Source: Syntrophomonas sp. UBA4911
GTDB taxonomy: Bacteria; Bacillota; Syntrophomonadia; Syntrophomonadales; Syntrophomonadaceae
Direction: 5' to 3'
NCBI GenBank assembly: GCA_002398105.1
Contig: DHCD01000110.1
Span: 27,025-65,391, forward strand
Length of the DNA stretch: 38,367 bases
Shown here in pieces: positions 8,207-15,993 of the stretch. Both the position numbers and the translations under genes were made by a program. Under the pieces are notes generated by a model. The model saw only the letters and a list, made by a program, of their open reading frames with translations. It was not told the origin of the DNA and did not search any database. Within the stretch, counting starts at the first letter, position 1, and the number at the start of each line of letters is the position of its first letter.

Positions 8207-9895
8207 GTGCAGTTAAAGGGAGCAGAAATTTTGTTGCGATGTTTGCAGGAAGAGGGGGTTGATACTGTATTCGGCTATCCGGGAGGCGCAGTCCTTCCTA
8301 TTTACGACGCTCTTTTCGAATCCAGTATCCGCCATATTCTGGTTCGCCATGAACAGGGGGCGGCCCATGCGGCCGATGGCTATGCGCGGGCAACGGGAAA
8401 AGTGGGGGTTTGTATCGCTACCTCAGGCCCGGGGGCTACCAATCTGGTAACCGGGATTGCTACCGCTAATATGGATTCCATTCCTCTGGTCTGTTTTACG
8501 GGTCAGGTAGGAACTTCTTTGATTGGCCGGGATGCTTTTCAGGAAGCTGATATAACCGGGATCACTCTGCCGATAACCAAGCATAATTATCTGGTGGAAC
8601 GAACCGAAGATGTGGCCCGAACGGTTAAAGAAGCCTTTTATATAGCCCGGACCAACCGCCCCGGTCCAGTGGTAGTGGATTTGCCCAAAGATGTCATGGA
8701 AAGAAGCATAGATTATAAAGCCGGAGACGCCGAGATAAATCTGCGCGGATATCGGGTTATGAAGGGATACAATTCGGGGCAGGTAATAACGGCGGTAGAG
8801 CTGATAAAAAATGCTAAACGTCCGGTTATCTATGCCGGCGGAGGAGTGATATCCTCTGATGCTGCCGGCGAATTAAGAGAACTGGCGCAGAAACGCAAAA
8901 TACCAGTAACCACTACCTTGATGGGTATGGGCGCCATTCCCGGCAACAGCTATCTTAACCTGGGCATGCTGGGCATGCATGGCACCCGTTATGCCAATTA
9001 TGCCATTGGCGAAGCCGACCTGCTTATTGCGGCCGGGGTACGTTTTGACGATCGGGTTACAGGCAAGATTGAGACCTTTGCACCCCATGCCCGGGTAATT
9101 CATATTGACATAGATGCGGCCGAGATTGGGAAAAATGTGGATGCGGATGTTCCCATCGTGGGGCAGGTAAAAGAAGTACTGCAGGCAATCAATCAGCGTT
9201 TGGAGGCAGTGGAACAATACTGGGAATGGCACCAAACGATAGACCGCTGGAAAAAAGAATTCCCGCTGCGTTACGGTCCCTCCTGCGAAGGCCGGATAAT
9301 GCCGCAAAGTGTTATTGAGAAGATATGCGAACTGACTCAAGGCGAGACTATTATTACCACTGAAGTGGGGCAGAATCAGATGTGGGCCGCCCAGTATTAT
9401 AAGTTCAAACATGCTCGCACCTTTCTTACTTCCGGTGGACTGGGGACCATGGGCTACGGTTTCCCGGCCGCGATCGGAGCCAAAATCGGACGCCCGGATA
9501 TGCCGGTAATAGACATAGCCGGAGACGGCAGCATCCAGATGAACATACAGGAATTGGCCACCGCGGTGCAATACCGGCTGCCGGTTATTATATGCATCCT
9601 CAACAATCAATTTCTGGGGATGGTACGGCAGTGGCAAGGTCTCTTCTATGGAGGACGTTATTCCTACACCGACGTCAGCCACCAGCCTGATTTCGTCAAG
9701 CTGGCCGAAGCTTACGGGGCGGTTGGTATAAGAGTAACCCGGGAAGAGGAACTGGAGGCAGCTCTGCAGCAAGCTCTGCGGGAGACTGAACGCCCGGTGA
9801 TTCTGGATATCCTGGTGGAAAGGGAAGCTGATGTATATCCCATGGTACCTCCGGGAAGCTCTCTCTCCCATATGCTGGGGGGTGACGAGATATGA
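8207..9895 (+). CDS. ilvB: Acetolactate synthase, large catalytic subunit
   Basis: 562 residues. Condenses two pyruvates, or pyruvate and 2-oxobutyrate, using thiamine diphosphate, FAD and Mg. The activating glutamate is E49 in VRHEQGAAHAADGYAR; the diphosphate-binding motif GDGSIQMN...LNNQFLGMVRQWQ lies near residues 445-475; the middle FAD domain contains VIYAGGGV and GMLGMHGT. Start: GGAGGTG (8194-8200) touches the ATG at 8201 but is spaced 6 bases from the GTG at 8207, so GTG is preferred. The stop overlaps ilvN by four bases (ATGA), coupling the two subunits. Catabolic AlsS is excluded by the ilvN partner. Confidence 0.96.
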   Translation: MQLKGAEILLRCLQEEGVDTVFGYPGGAVLPIYDALFESSIRHILVRHEQGAAHAADGYARATGKVGVCIATSGPGATNLVTGIATANMDSIPLVCFTGQVGTSLIGRDAFQEADITGITLPITKHNYLVERTEDVARTVKEAFYIARTNRPGPVVVDLPKDVMERSIDYKAGDAEINLRGYRVMKGYNSGQVITAVELIKNAKRPVIYAGGGVISSDAAGELRELAQKRKIPVTTTLMGMGAIPGNSYLNLGMLGMHGTRYANYAIGEADLLIAAGVRFDDRVTGKIETFAPHARVIHIDIDAAEIGKNVDADVPIVGQVKEVLQAINQRLEAVEQYWEWHQTIDRWKKEFPLRYGPSCEGRIMPQSVIEKICELTQGETIITTEVGQNQMWAAQYYKFKHARTFLTSGGLGTMGYGFPAAIGAKIGRPDMPVIDIAGDGSIQMNIQELATAVQYRLPVIICILNNQFLGMVRQWQGLFYGGRYSYTDVSHQPDFVKLAEAYGAVGIRVTREEELEAALQQALRETERPVILDILVEREADVYPMVPPGSSLSHMLGGDEI

Positions 9896-10377
9896 GAAAA
9901 CATACCTTGACGGTGACGGTTGAGAATCGGCCGGGTGTGCTTACCCGGGTAACCACGCTGTTCCGCCGGCGGGGATATAATATTGAGAGCCTGGCGGTAG
10001 GGGAAACTGAAAACCCCAGTATTTCCCGTATAACTATTATGGTTATGGGCGATGGAAAAATCCTGGAACAGGTAACCAAACAGCTATATAAGCTGGTGGA
10101 AGTTATCAAAATTGTCGATATAACTGAAGAGCGCTCGGTGACAAGAGAGTTGGTCCTGATAAAAATCAGAGCCGACAACAATGTGCGGGCTGACATAGTC
10201 CAGATTGTAGATATATTCCGGGCTCGGATAGTGGATATTGGCAAAAATTCCTTGATTATAGAAGTCACCGGGGATAGCGGCAAGATTGATGCCATAGTGG
10301 AATCACTGAAACCGTTCGGAGTCTTGGAACTGGTGCGTACCGGGGTTATAGCCATGGTACGCGGGGAAATCAAGTAG
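9892..10377 (+). CDS. ilvN: Acetolactate synthase, small regulatory subunit
   Basis: 161 residues, standard length. The N-terminal ACT domain begins LTVTVENRPGVLTRVTTLFRRRGYNIESLAVGETE, with the NRPGVL valine-binding loop, and the C-terminal ALS_ss domain follows from about residue 80 (ELVLIKIRADNN ... VEVTGDSGKIDA-type segment). It binds IlvB and gives valine feedback control. The start codon overlaps the ilvB stop (ATGA), the usual arrangement. Confidence 0.95.
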   Translation: MRKHTLTVTVENRPGVLTRVTTLFRRRGYNIESLAVGETENPSISRITIMVMGDGKILEQVTKQLYKLVEVIKIVDITEERSVTRELVLIKIRADNNVRADIVQIVDIFRARIVDIGKNSLIIEVTGDSGKIDAIVESLKPFGVLELVRTGVIAMVRGEIK

Positions 10378-10429
10378 TCATGCAGCCGGGTATTCCCTGG
10401 CGCTGATAGATTTTAAGGAGGTATTTATA

Positions 10430-11443
10430 ATGGCAAAAATGTATTATGACGCAGATGCCAATCTCAATCTTTTGAAGGGAAAAACTATAGCGGTAATGGG
10501 CTTCGGTTCCCAAGGGCATGCTCAGGCGCAGAATCTTAAGGAAAGCGGCCTCAATGTGGTGGTAGGATTAAGGAAACCTTTTGATGAAGCCAGTGAAAAG
10601 GAATGGAATGCAGTTATCGCAGCGGGTATTCAGCCTATGACCGTAGCCGAAGCAGCGCAGGCCGGGGATGTTATCCAAGTCCTGCTGCCGGATGAGGTTC
10701 AGGCTCGGGTTTATGACAGTGAAATCAAACCTTACCTTAAGGAAGGTGACGCCTTAGGCTTTTCTCATGGTTTTAATATCCATTTTGGTCAGATAGTTCC
10801 GCCGGCCTTTGTCGATGTTTTTATGGTCGCTCCCAAAAGCCCCGGGCATCTGGTAAGGCGTATGTATATTAAAGGCGCCGGCGTACCGGGCTTAGTAGCG
10901 GTACAGCAGGATCACAGCGGACAGGCCAAAGAGCTTGGGCTGGCTTATGCCTGTGGCATAGGCTGCACTAGGGCAGGAGTTATTGAGACCAGCTTCAAAG
11001 AAGAAACCGAAACCGACCTTTTCGGTGAACAGTGCGTGCTCTGCGGCGGGGTTACCCAATTGGTAAAAACCGGCTTTGAAACCTTGGTTAATGCCGGTTA
11101 CCAGCCGGAAATAGCTTATTTCGAGTGTTTCCACGAGCTGAAGCTGATCGTTGACCTTATGTATGAAGGCGGCATGGGCTATATGCGCTATTCCATCAGT
11201 GATACGGCGGAATGGGGCGATTACATTAAAGGACCGGACGTGATCGGAGAAGAGACTCGTTGGGCCATGGAACAGGCTTTAAAGGATATTCAGGAAGGAA
11301 AGTTTGCTAAGGATTGGCTGCTGGAAAACCAGGTGGGAAGACCCCAGTTTAATGCCTTGAAGCGCCAGAACCGGGAGCATCTGATAGAGCAGGTGGGGGC
11401 TGACCTCCGGGCCATGATGCCTTGGTTAAAGGAAAGCAAATAA
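10430..11443 (+). CDS. ilvC: Ketol-acid reductoisomerase, class I
   Basis: 337 residues with a TAAGGAGGT ribosome site. Isomerises and reduces acetolactate or acetohydroxybutyrate. The nucleotide-binding loop is GFGSQGHAQAQNL (residues 24-36); the Mg/catalytic domain has ETDLFGEQCVLCGG near 194 and FECFHELKLIVDLMYEGG near 227. The loop after the second strand reads GLRKPFDEASEKEW (46-59), longer than the common short loop and containing several acidic residues; this loop sets the NADPH/NADH choice, so cofactor preference may differ from the textbook enzyme (inference). Confidence 0.96.
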   Translation: MAKMYYDADANLNLLKGKTIAVMGFGSQGHAQAQNLKESGLNVVVGLRKPFDEASEKEWNAVIAAGIQPMTVAEAAQAGDVIQVLLPDEVQARVYDSEIKPYLKEGDALGFSHGFNIHFGQIVPPAFVDVFMVAPKSPGHLVRRMYIKGAGVPGLVAVQQDHSGQAKELGLAYACGIGCTRAGVIETSFKEETETDLFGEQCVLCGGVTQLVKTGFETLVNAGYQPEIAYFECFHELKLIVDLMYEGGMGYMRYSISDTAEWGDYIKGPDVIGEETRWAMEQALKDIQEGKFAKDWLLENQVGRPQFNALKRQNREHLIEQVGADLRAMMPWLKESK

Positions 11444-11460
11444 TAATAATTTTATGATCA

Positions 11461-11524
11461 TGAATTTTGAATTGAGGAAGGAAAAGCTTGGCTTTTCCAA
11501 CCTTAATTTAGAATTTGGAATTCA
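11461..11524. repeat. Long imperfect inverted repeat in the ilvC-leuA gap
   Basis: A perfect core GGAAAAGC / GCTTTTCC (11480-11487 and 11491-11498, 3-base loop) is extended outward by AAGG/CCTT and TGAATT/AATTCA arms with bulges over 64 bases. No T-run follows, so it is unlike an intrinsic terminator; it may be an RNA processing or stability element ahead of leuA, or a degraded repeat. Confidence 0.6.
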
Positions 11525-11538
11525 CAAAGAGGTGTACA

Positions 11539-13071
11539 ATGGGGAACAGTAAACGCATATACCTGTTTGATACTACTTTGCGGGACGGGGAGCAATCTCC
11601 CGGGGTCAGCCTCAATACAGATGAGAAACTGGAGATAGGATATCAGTTGGCCCGGCTGGGAGTTGATATTATTGAAGCCGGATTTCCGGTTGCCTCCCCC
11701 GGCGACTTCGCTGCGGTCAAGAGGATCGCGGAAAAAGTCAAAGGGCCGGTTATAGCCGGTCTGTGCCGGGCCAGCCGCCAGGATATCGACCGAACCTGGG
11801 AAGCGGTAAAAGAGGCCGAATCTCCTCGAATTCATACTTTTCTAGCTACTTCGGATATACATTTAAAATATAAACTGAAAATGAGTCGGGAAGAAGCCCT
11901 GGCTCAAGCGGTAGATGCTGTTGCCTATGCCAAGCGATACTGCAGTGATGTTGAATTCTCGGCCGAGGATGCTTCCCGCTCCGACCTTGACTACCTGGCG
12001 CTGCTGACGGAGAAGGTTATTGCGGCCGGGGCCACCACGGTAAATCTGCCGGATACGGTAGGATATGCGGTACCGGAGGAATTTGGCCAATTTATCAATG
12101 ATATAGTTACCCGGGTTCCCAATGTTGACCAGGCCGTAATCAGTGTGCACTGCCATGATGACCTGGGAATGGCGGTGGCCAATTCATTGGCCGGGATCAT
12201 TAACGGCGCCCGCCAGGTGGAGTGTGCGGTCAACGGTATCGGGGAAAGGGCGGGAAATGCTTCGCTGGAAGAGATAATCATGGCTTTATATACCCGTCAG
12301 CATTATTTTGAACGGCAGATCAAAGTCAACTACGGAGAAATCTACCGTACCAGCCGTTTGGTCAGCAGTTTGACCGGGATGCCGGTACAGCCCAACAAGG
12401 CTATAGTGGGGAAAAACGCATTTCTGCACGAGTCCGGTATTCACCAGGACGGGGTATTAAAGAAACGCAGTACCTATGAAATAATGAGTCCGGAACTGGT
12501 AGGGGTGGTCAGCAGTAATCTGGTTTTAGGCAAGCACTCCGGACGTCATGCCTTTAAGGAACGCATGAGTGAGCTGGGGTACGATCTGAATGAGGAAGAA
12601 TTAAACTTGGCCTTCAGGCGTTTTAAGGATATTGCCGACCGGAAGAAGGAGGTTACCAATGACGACCTGGAGGCCCTGGTAACCGGCCAGGCCAGTGCCG
12701 TACCGGAACGCTTCAGTCTGTCCTATCTGCATATATCAAGCGGTACCAGTATTATTCCCACTGCAACCGTAAGACTGACTATAGAGGATAAATCGTTTGA
12801 AGCCGCAGCCACCGGAGATGGGCCGGTAGATGCAGCCTGCCACGCGGTGGATAAGATCACCGATATTTATGGGAAAATGCATGATTACAAATTGAATGCC
12901 GTCAGCGGAGGCAAAGATGCCCTGGGCGAAGTGACAGCGCATATTGAGATCAACGGCAAAAGATACAATGGCCGCGGTCTCAGTACAGATATTATTGAAG
13001 CCAGCGTAAAATCTTATATCAATGCCATCAATAAATACTATTTTGAGCAGCAGCGTAACCGCGAGGCGTAA
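11539..13071 (+). CDS. leuA: 2-isopropylmalate synthase
   Basis: 510 residues. Condenses acetyl-CoA with 2-oxoisovalerate as the first step to leucine. DTTLRDGEQSPGVSL (from about residue 10) is the family signature with the catalytic Arg-Asp; the metal site HCHDDLGMAVANS lies near residue 202, and the C-terminal LeuA dimer/allosteric domain from about 390 carries the GDGPVDAACHAVDKI motif. ATG 11539 is preceded by AGAGGTG with 5-6 bases of spacing; eight upstream in-frame codons are not needed. The full-length regulatory domain implies leucine feedback. Confidence 0.95.
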   Translation: MGNSKRIYLFDTTLRDGEQSPGVSLNTDEKLEIGYQLARLGVDIIEAGFPVASPGDFAAVKRIAEKVKGPVIAGLCRASRQDIDRTWEAVKEAESPRIHTFLATSDIHLKYKLKMSREEALAQAVDAVAYAKRYCSDVEFSAEDASRSDLDYLALLTEKVIAAGATTVNLPDTVGYAVPEEFGQFINDIVTRVPNVDQAVISVHCHDDLGMAVANSLAGIINGARQVECAVNGIGERAGNASLEEIIMALYTRQHYFERQIKVNYGEIYRTSRLVSSLTGMPVQPNKAIVGKNAFLHESGIHQDGVLKKRSTYEIMSPELVGVVSSNLVLGKHSGRHAFKERMSELGYDLNEEELNLAFRRFKDIADRKKEVTNDDLEALVTGQASAVPERFSLSYLHISSGTSIIPTATVRLTIEDKSFEAAATGDGPVDAACHAVDKITDIYGKMHDYKLNAVSGGKDALGEVTAHIEINGKRYNGRGLSTDIIEASVKSYINAINKYYFEQQRNREA

Positions 13072-13115
13072 AGCGCTGTCGGCGGACGGATGAATCTTGA
13101 AGGATGTGTAAAACA

Positions 13116-14375
13116 ATGGGAATGACAGTCAGCCAGAAGATTATTGCCAGTCACGCGGGGAAGGATTTTGTAGCTCCGGGTGAATTGGTGAATTGCAAGC
13201 TGGATATAGTACTGGGTAATGATGTCACCGCACCGGTAGCTATAGCGGAATTTGCCAAACTGGAAATGGACCGGGTCTTTGATGAGGAAAAGATTGTTCT
13301 GGTACCCGATCATTTTACCCCCAATAAAGATATAAAATCAGCCGAGCAGAGCAAAATCGTGCGGGACTTTGCCCGCAAATTCGGCATAAAGAATTATTTC
13401 GAGATTGGTTGCATGGGGATAGAACATTGCCTGCTCCCTGAGCAGGGGCTGGCGTTGCCTGGCGATATGATTATCGGGGCCGATTCCCATACCTGTACTT
13501 ACGGGGCTCTGGGGGCCTTTGCTACCGGCGTCGGTTCTACCGATATGGCAGCCGGTATGGCTACCGGGGAAGTCTGGTTCAAGGTGCCGGAAAGCATTAA
13601 ATTTATCTACTATGGGAAAATGCCGGAATGGATCAGCGGCAAGGATTTAATACTTCATACCATAGGGGATATCGGGGTTGACGGCGCCCGTTATATGTCT
13701 ATGGAATTTACCGGGGAAGTTATCAGCCGGTTGTCGATGGATAATCGTTTTACCATGGCCAATATGGCTATTGAAGCGGGGGGCAAGAACGGGATCTTTG
13801 CTGCTGATGATATAACCCGCGAATATGTGGAAAAGAGAGCGCGGCGTCCTTACCAGGTTTACCAATCTGATGCCGATGCCAGTTATTTTGAGATTCGGGA
13901 ATATGATGTATCGAAAATGGAACCGGTAGTGGCTTTTCCCCATCTTCCGGAAAATACCCGCCCGGTCAGCGCAGCCGGTGACGTAATCCTGGATCAAGTG
14001 GTGATAGGCTCCTGTACCAATGGCAGGCTGGAGGATCTGGAGATCGCCGCCTCCCTGCTCCAAGGCAGGAAGGTGCACCCGGAAATACGCCTGATTGTGT
14101 TCCCAGGCACCCAGCAGATTTACCTGGAAGCTTTGCGCCGGGGTTATATTGAAACCTTTATTGAGGCCGGAGCGGCGGTCAGCACACCGACCTGCGGCCC
14201 CTGTCTGGGAGGACATATGGGTATCCTGGCCAAGGGGGAGAAAGCTCTGGCCACGACCAATCGCAATTTCGTAGGCCGTATGGGACATCCGGAGAGCGAG
14301 GTTTACCTGTCCAGTCCGGCGGTAGCTGCCGCCAGTGCCATAAAAGGACGCATAACTCCTCCCTGGGAGGTATAG
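13116..14375 (+). CDS. leuC: 3-isopropylmalate dehydratase, large subunit
   Basis: 419 residues, the shorter archaeal/clostridial type of aconitase-family large subunit. Iron-sulfur ligands occur in VVIGSCTNGRLEDL (about 296) and TPTCGPCLGGHMG (about 356-359); ADSHTCTYGALGAFATGVGSTDMA lies near 125. It works with LeuD to isomerise 2- to 3-isopropylmalate, and in the citramalate route also acts on citramalate. Start choice is uncertain: ATG 13104 lies against GAAGG, ATG 13116 is 11 bases after it and ATG 13122 gives the most family-like beginning MTVSQKI. Homoaconitase is a possible alternative name, but the leu operon argues for LeuC. Confidence 0.93.
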   Translation: MGMTVSQKIIASHAGKDFVAPGELVNCKLDIVLGNDVTAPVAIAEFAKLEMDRVFDEEKIVLVPDHFTPNKDIKSAEQSKIVRDFARKFGIKNYFEIGCMGIEHCLLPEQGLALPGDMIIGADSHTCTYGALGAFATGVGSTDMAAGMATGEVWFKVPESIKFIYYGKMPEWISGKDLILHTIGDIGVDGARYMSMEFTGEVISRLSMDNRFTMANMAIEAGGKNGIFAADDITREYVEKRARRPYQVYQSDADASYFEIREYDVSKMEPVVAFPHLPENTRPVSAAGDVILDQVVIGSCTNGRLEDLEIAASLLQGRKVHPEIRLIVFPGTQQIYLEALRRGYIETFIEAGAAVSTPTCGPCLGGHMGILAKGEKALATTNRNFVGRMGHPESEVYLSSPAVAAASAIKGRITPPWEV

Positions 14376-14408
14376 TTTTACCGCAGCACGTTTATAAGGA
14401 GGATATTT

Positions 14409-14897
14409 ATGAAATTTAGCGGTAGGGTGCATAAATTTGGCGCCGATATTGATACTGATGTCATTATACCGGCACGTTATCTGAATACCTTCGATCCCGG
14501 AGAGCTGGCCTGCCACTGTATGGAAGATGCTGATGCCGAGTTTCCAGCCAAAGTTAAGCCAGGCGATATTATAGTTGCGGATAAGAATTTTGGCTGCGGC
14601 AGCTCCCGTGAGCATGCCCCCATCGCCATCAAGGGAGCGGGAGTAGCCTGTGTCATCGCCCGTTCCTTTGCCCGGATTTTTTATCGTAATGCTATAAACA
14701 TAGGGCTTCCTATTCTCGAATGTGATGAGGCCATAGACGCTATTAACGAGGGCGATGAAGTGGAGGTAGACCTCAGCCGGGGACAGGTACGCAATCTCAG
14801 AACTGATGAAGTGTTTGCGGCCACGCCCTTCCCCGGATTTATGCAGGAGATCATGGCTGAAGGCGGCCTGATCAATTACATTAAAGCTAAAAAATGA
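14409..14897 (+). CDS. leuD: 3-isopropylmalate dehydratase, small subunit
   Basis: 162 residues, the short-form swivel subunit that pairs with the 420-residue large subunit type. DTDVIIPARYLNT (residues 16-28) holds the substrate-recognition loop and FGCGSSREHAPIAIKGAG (near 60-77) the active-site Ser-Arg. Ribosome site AAGGAGGAT lies 5-6 bases before the ATG. It lies 33 bases after leuC and 13 before leuB. Confidence 0.95.
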   Translation: MKFSGRVHKFGADIDTDVIIPARYLNTFDPGELACHCMEDADAEFPAKVKPGDIIVADKNFGCGSSREHAPIAIKGAGVACVIARSFARIFYRNAINIGLPILECDEAIDAINEGDEVEVDLSRGQVRNLRTDEVFAATPFPGFMQEIMAEGGLINYIKAKK

Positions 14898-14910
14898 AAG
14901 GGTGGGATTG

Positions 14911-15981
14911 ATGTATAAGATTGCTGTTCTTCCCGGAGATGGCATAGGAGTTGAAATAGTACCTGAAGCAGTTAAAGTTTTAAAGGCAGTAGGTAGAAAA
15001 TTTGGCCTGGAATTTGAATTTACCGAAGCTCCGGTAGGTGGAGCAGCTTATGATGTCTGCGGGCATCCCCTGCCGAGTTCAACCCTGGATCTGTGCCGCC
15101 GTTCGGCTGCGGTGCTGCTGGGAGCAATAGGCGGTCCCAAGTGGGATAATCTGCCGGTGCATCTGCGCCCGGAATTAGGAGCCTTGCTGCCCCTGCGCAA
15201 AGAGCTTGAGCTTTATGCCAACCTGCGGCCCTGTGTACTTTTCCCCGGGTTGTTAAAAGCTTCCACCCTCAAAGAGGAAGTTATCTCCGGGGTGGATATT
15301 CTGGTAGTCCGGGAGCTCACCGGGGGGCTTTACTTTGGCGAGAAAAAGCGGGAAAAAACTCCGGATGGAGAGAAAGCCACGGATATGCTTACCTATTCCA
15401 CCTATGAAATAGAGAGAATCTTACGGTTTGCCTACCAGGCCGCCCGCAAGAGGAGAAGCAAGCTGTGCTCGGTGGACAAAGCCAATGTATTGGAAAGCTC
15501 ACGCCTGTGGCGGGAAACAGCCAAGCGGCTGGCTAACGAGTATCCCGATGTTCAAACCGATTATATGTATGTGGATAATTGCTCTATGCAGTTGATTCGC
15601 AACCCCGGCCAGTTTGATGTGATTGTGACGGAAAATATGTTCGGGGATATATTGACCGATGAAGCTTCCATGCTGACCGGCTCCATTGGTATGCTGCCCA
15701 GTGCCTCTATCGGCGGCCAGGTGGGGCTCTATGAACCTGCTCACGGCAGTGCTCCGGATATTGCCGGACAAAATAAGGCCAATCCGCTGGCTACCATCCT
15801 GTCGGCGGCTATGATGCTGAGATTCTCCTTTGACCGGGAGGAGGAAGCGGTTGCGATAGAAAAAGCGGTGCGCCGGGTACTGGAAGAAGGCTACCGTACC
15901 CCCGATCTTATGGAGGCGGGCCTAAAGCTGCTGGGCACAGCAGAAATGGGAGACCTGGTGGCGGAGTATATTAATGTTTAA
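14911..15981 (+). CDS. leuB: 3-isopropylmalate dehydrogenase
   Basis: 356 residues. Oxidises and decarboxylates 3-isopropylmalate with NAD; the same enzyme can serve the citramalate route to 2-oxobutyrate. LPGDGIGVEIVPEAVKVL starts near residue 6; VRELTGGLYFGEKK lies near 135; the Mg-binding aspartates lie in YVDNCSMQLIRNP and ENMFGDILTDEASMLTGSIGMLPSAS (about 215-260). The frame opens with GTG 14902 inside the site AAAGGGTGGG; ATG 14911 is the likely start. Confidence 0.95.
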   Translation: MYKIAVLPGDGIGVEIVPEAVKVLKAVGRKFGLEFEFTEAPVGGAAYDVCGHPLPSSTLDLCRRSAAVLLGAIGGPKWDNLPVHLRPELGALLPLRKELELYANLRPCVLFPGLLKASTLKEEVISGVDILVVRELTGGLYFGEKKREKTPDGEKATDMLTYSTYEIERILRFAYQAARKRRSKLCSVDKANVLESSRLWRETAKRLANEYPDVQTDYMYVDNCSMQLIRNPGQFDVIVTENMFGDILTDEASMLTGSIGMLPSASIGGQVGLYEPAHGSAPDIAGQNKANPLATILSAAMMLRFSFDREEEAVAIEKAVRRVLEEGYRTPDLMEAGLKLLGTAEMGDLVAEYINV

Positions 15982-15993
15982 TTCTGATTTATA

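Noticed and set aside
8873..9871. 332-residue minus-strand frame opposite ilvB
   Set aside because: Shadow frame; ilvB has all expected catalytic residues in the other strand.
13647..14945. 432-residue minus-strand frame opposite leuC and leuD
   Set aside because: Fully antisense to two conserved genes; sequence composition is that of a shadow frame.
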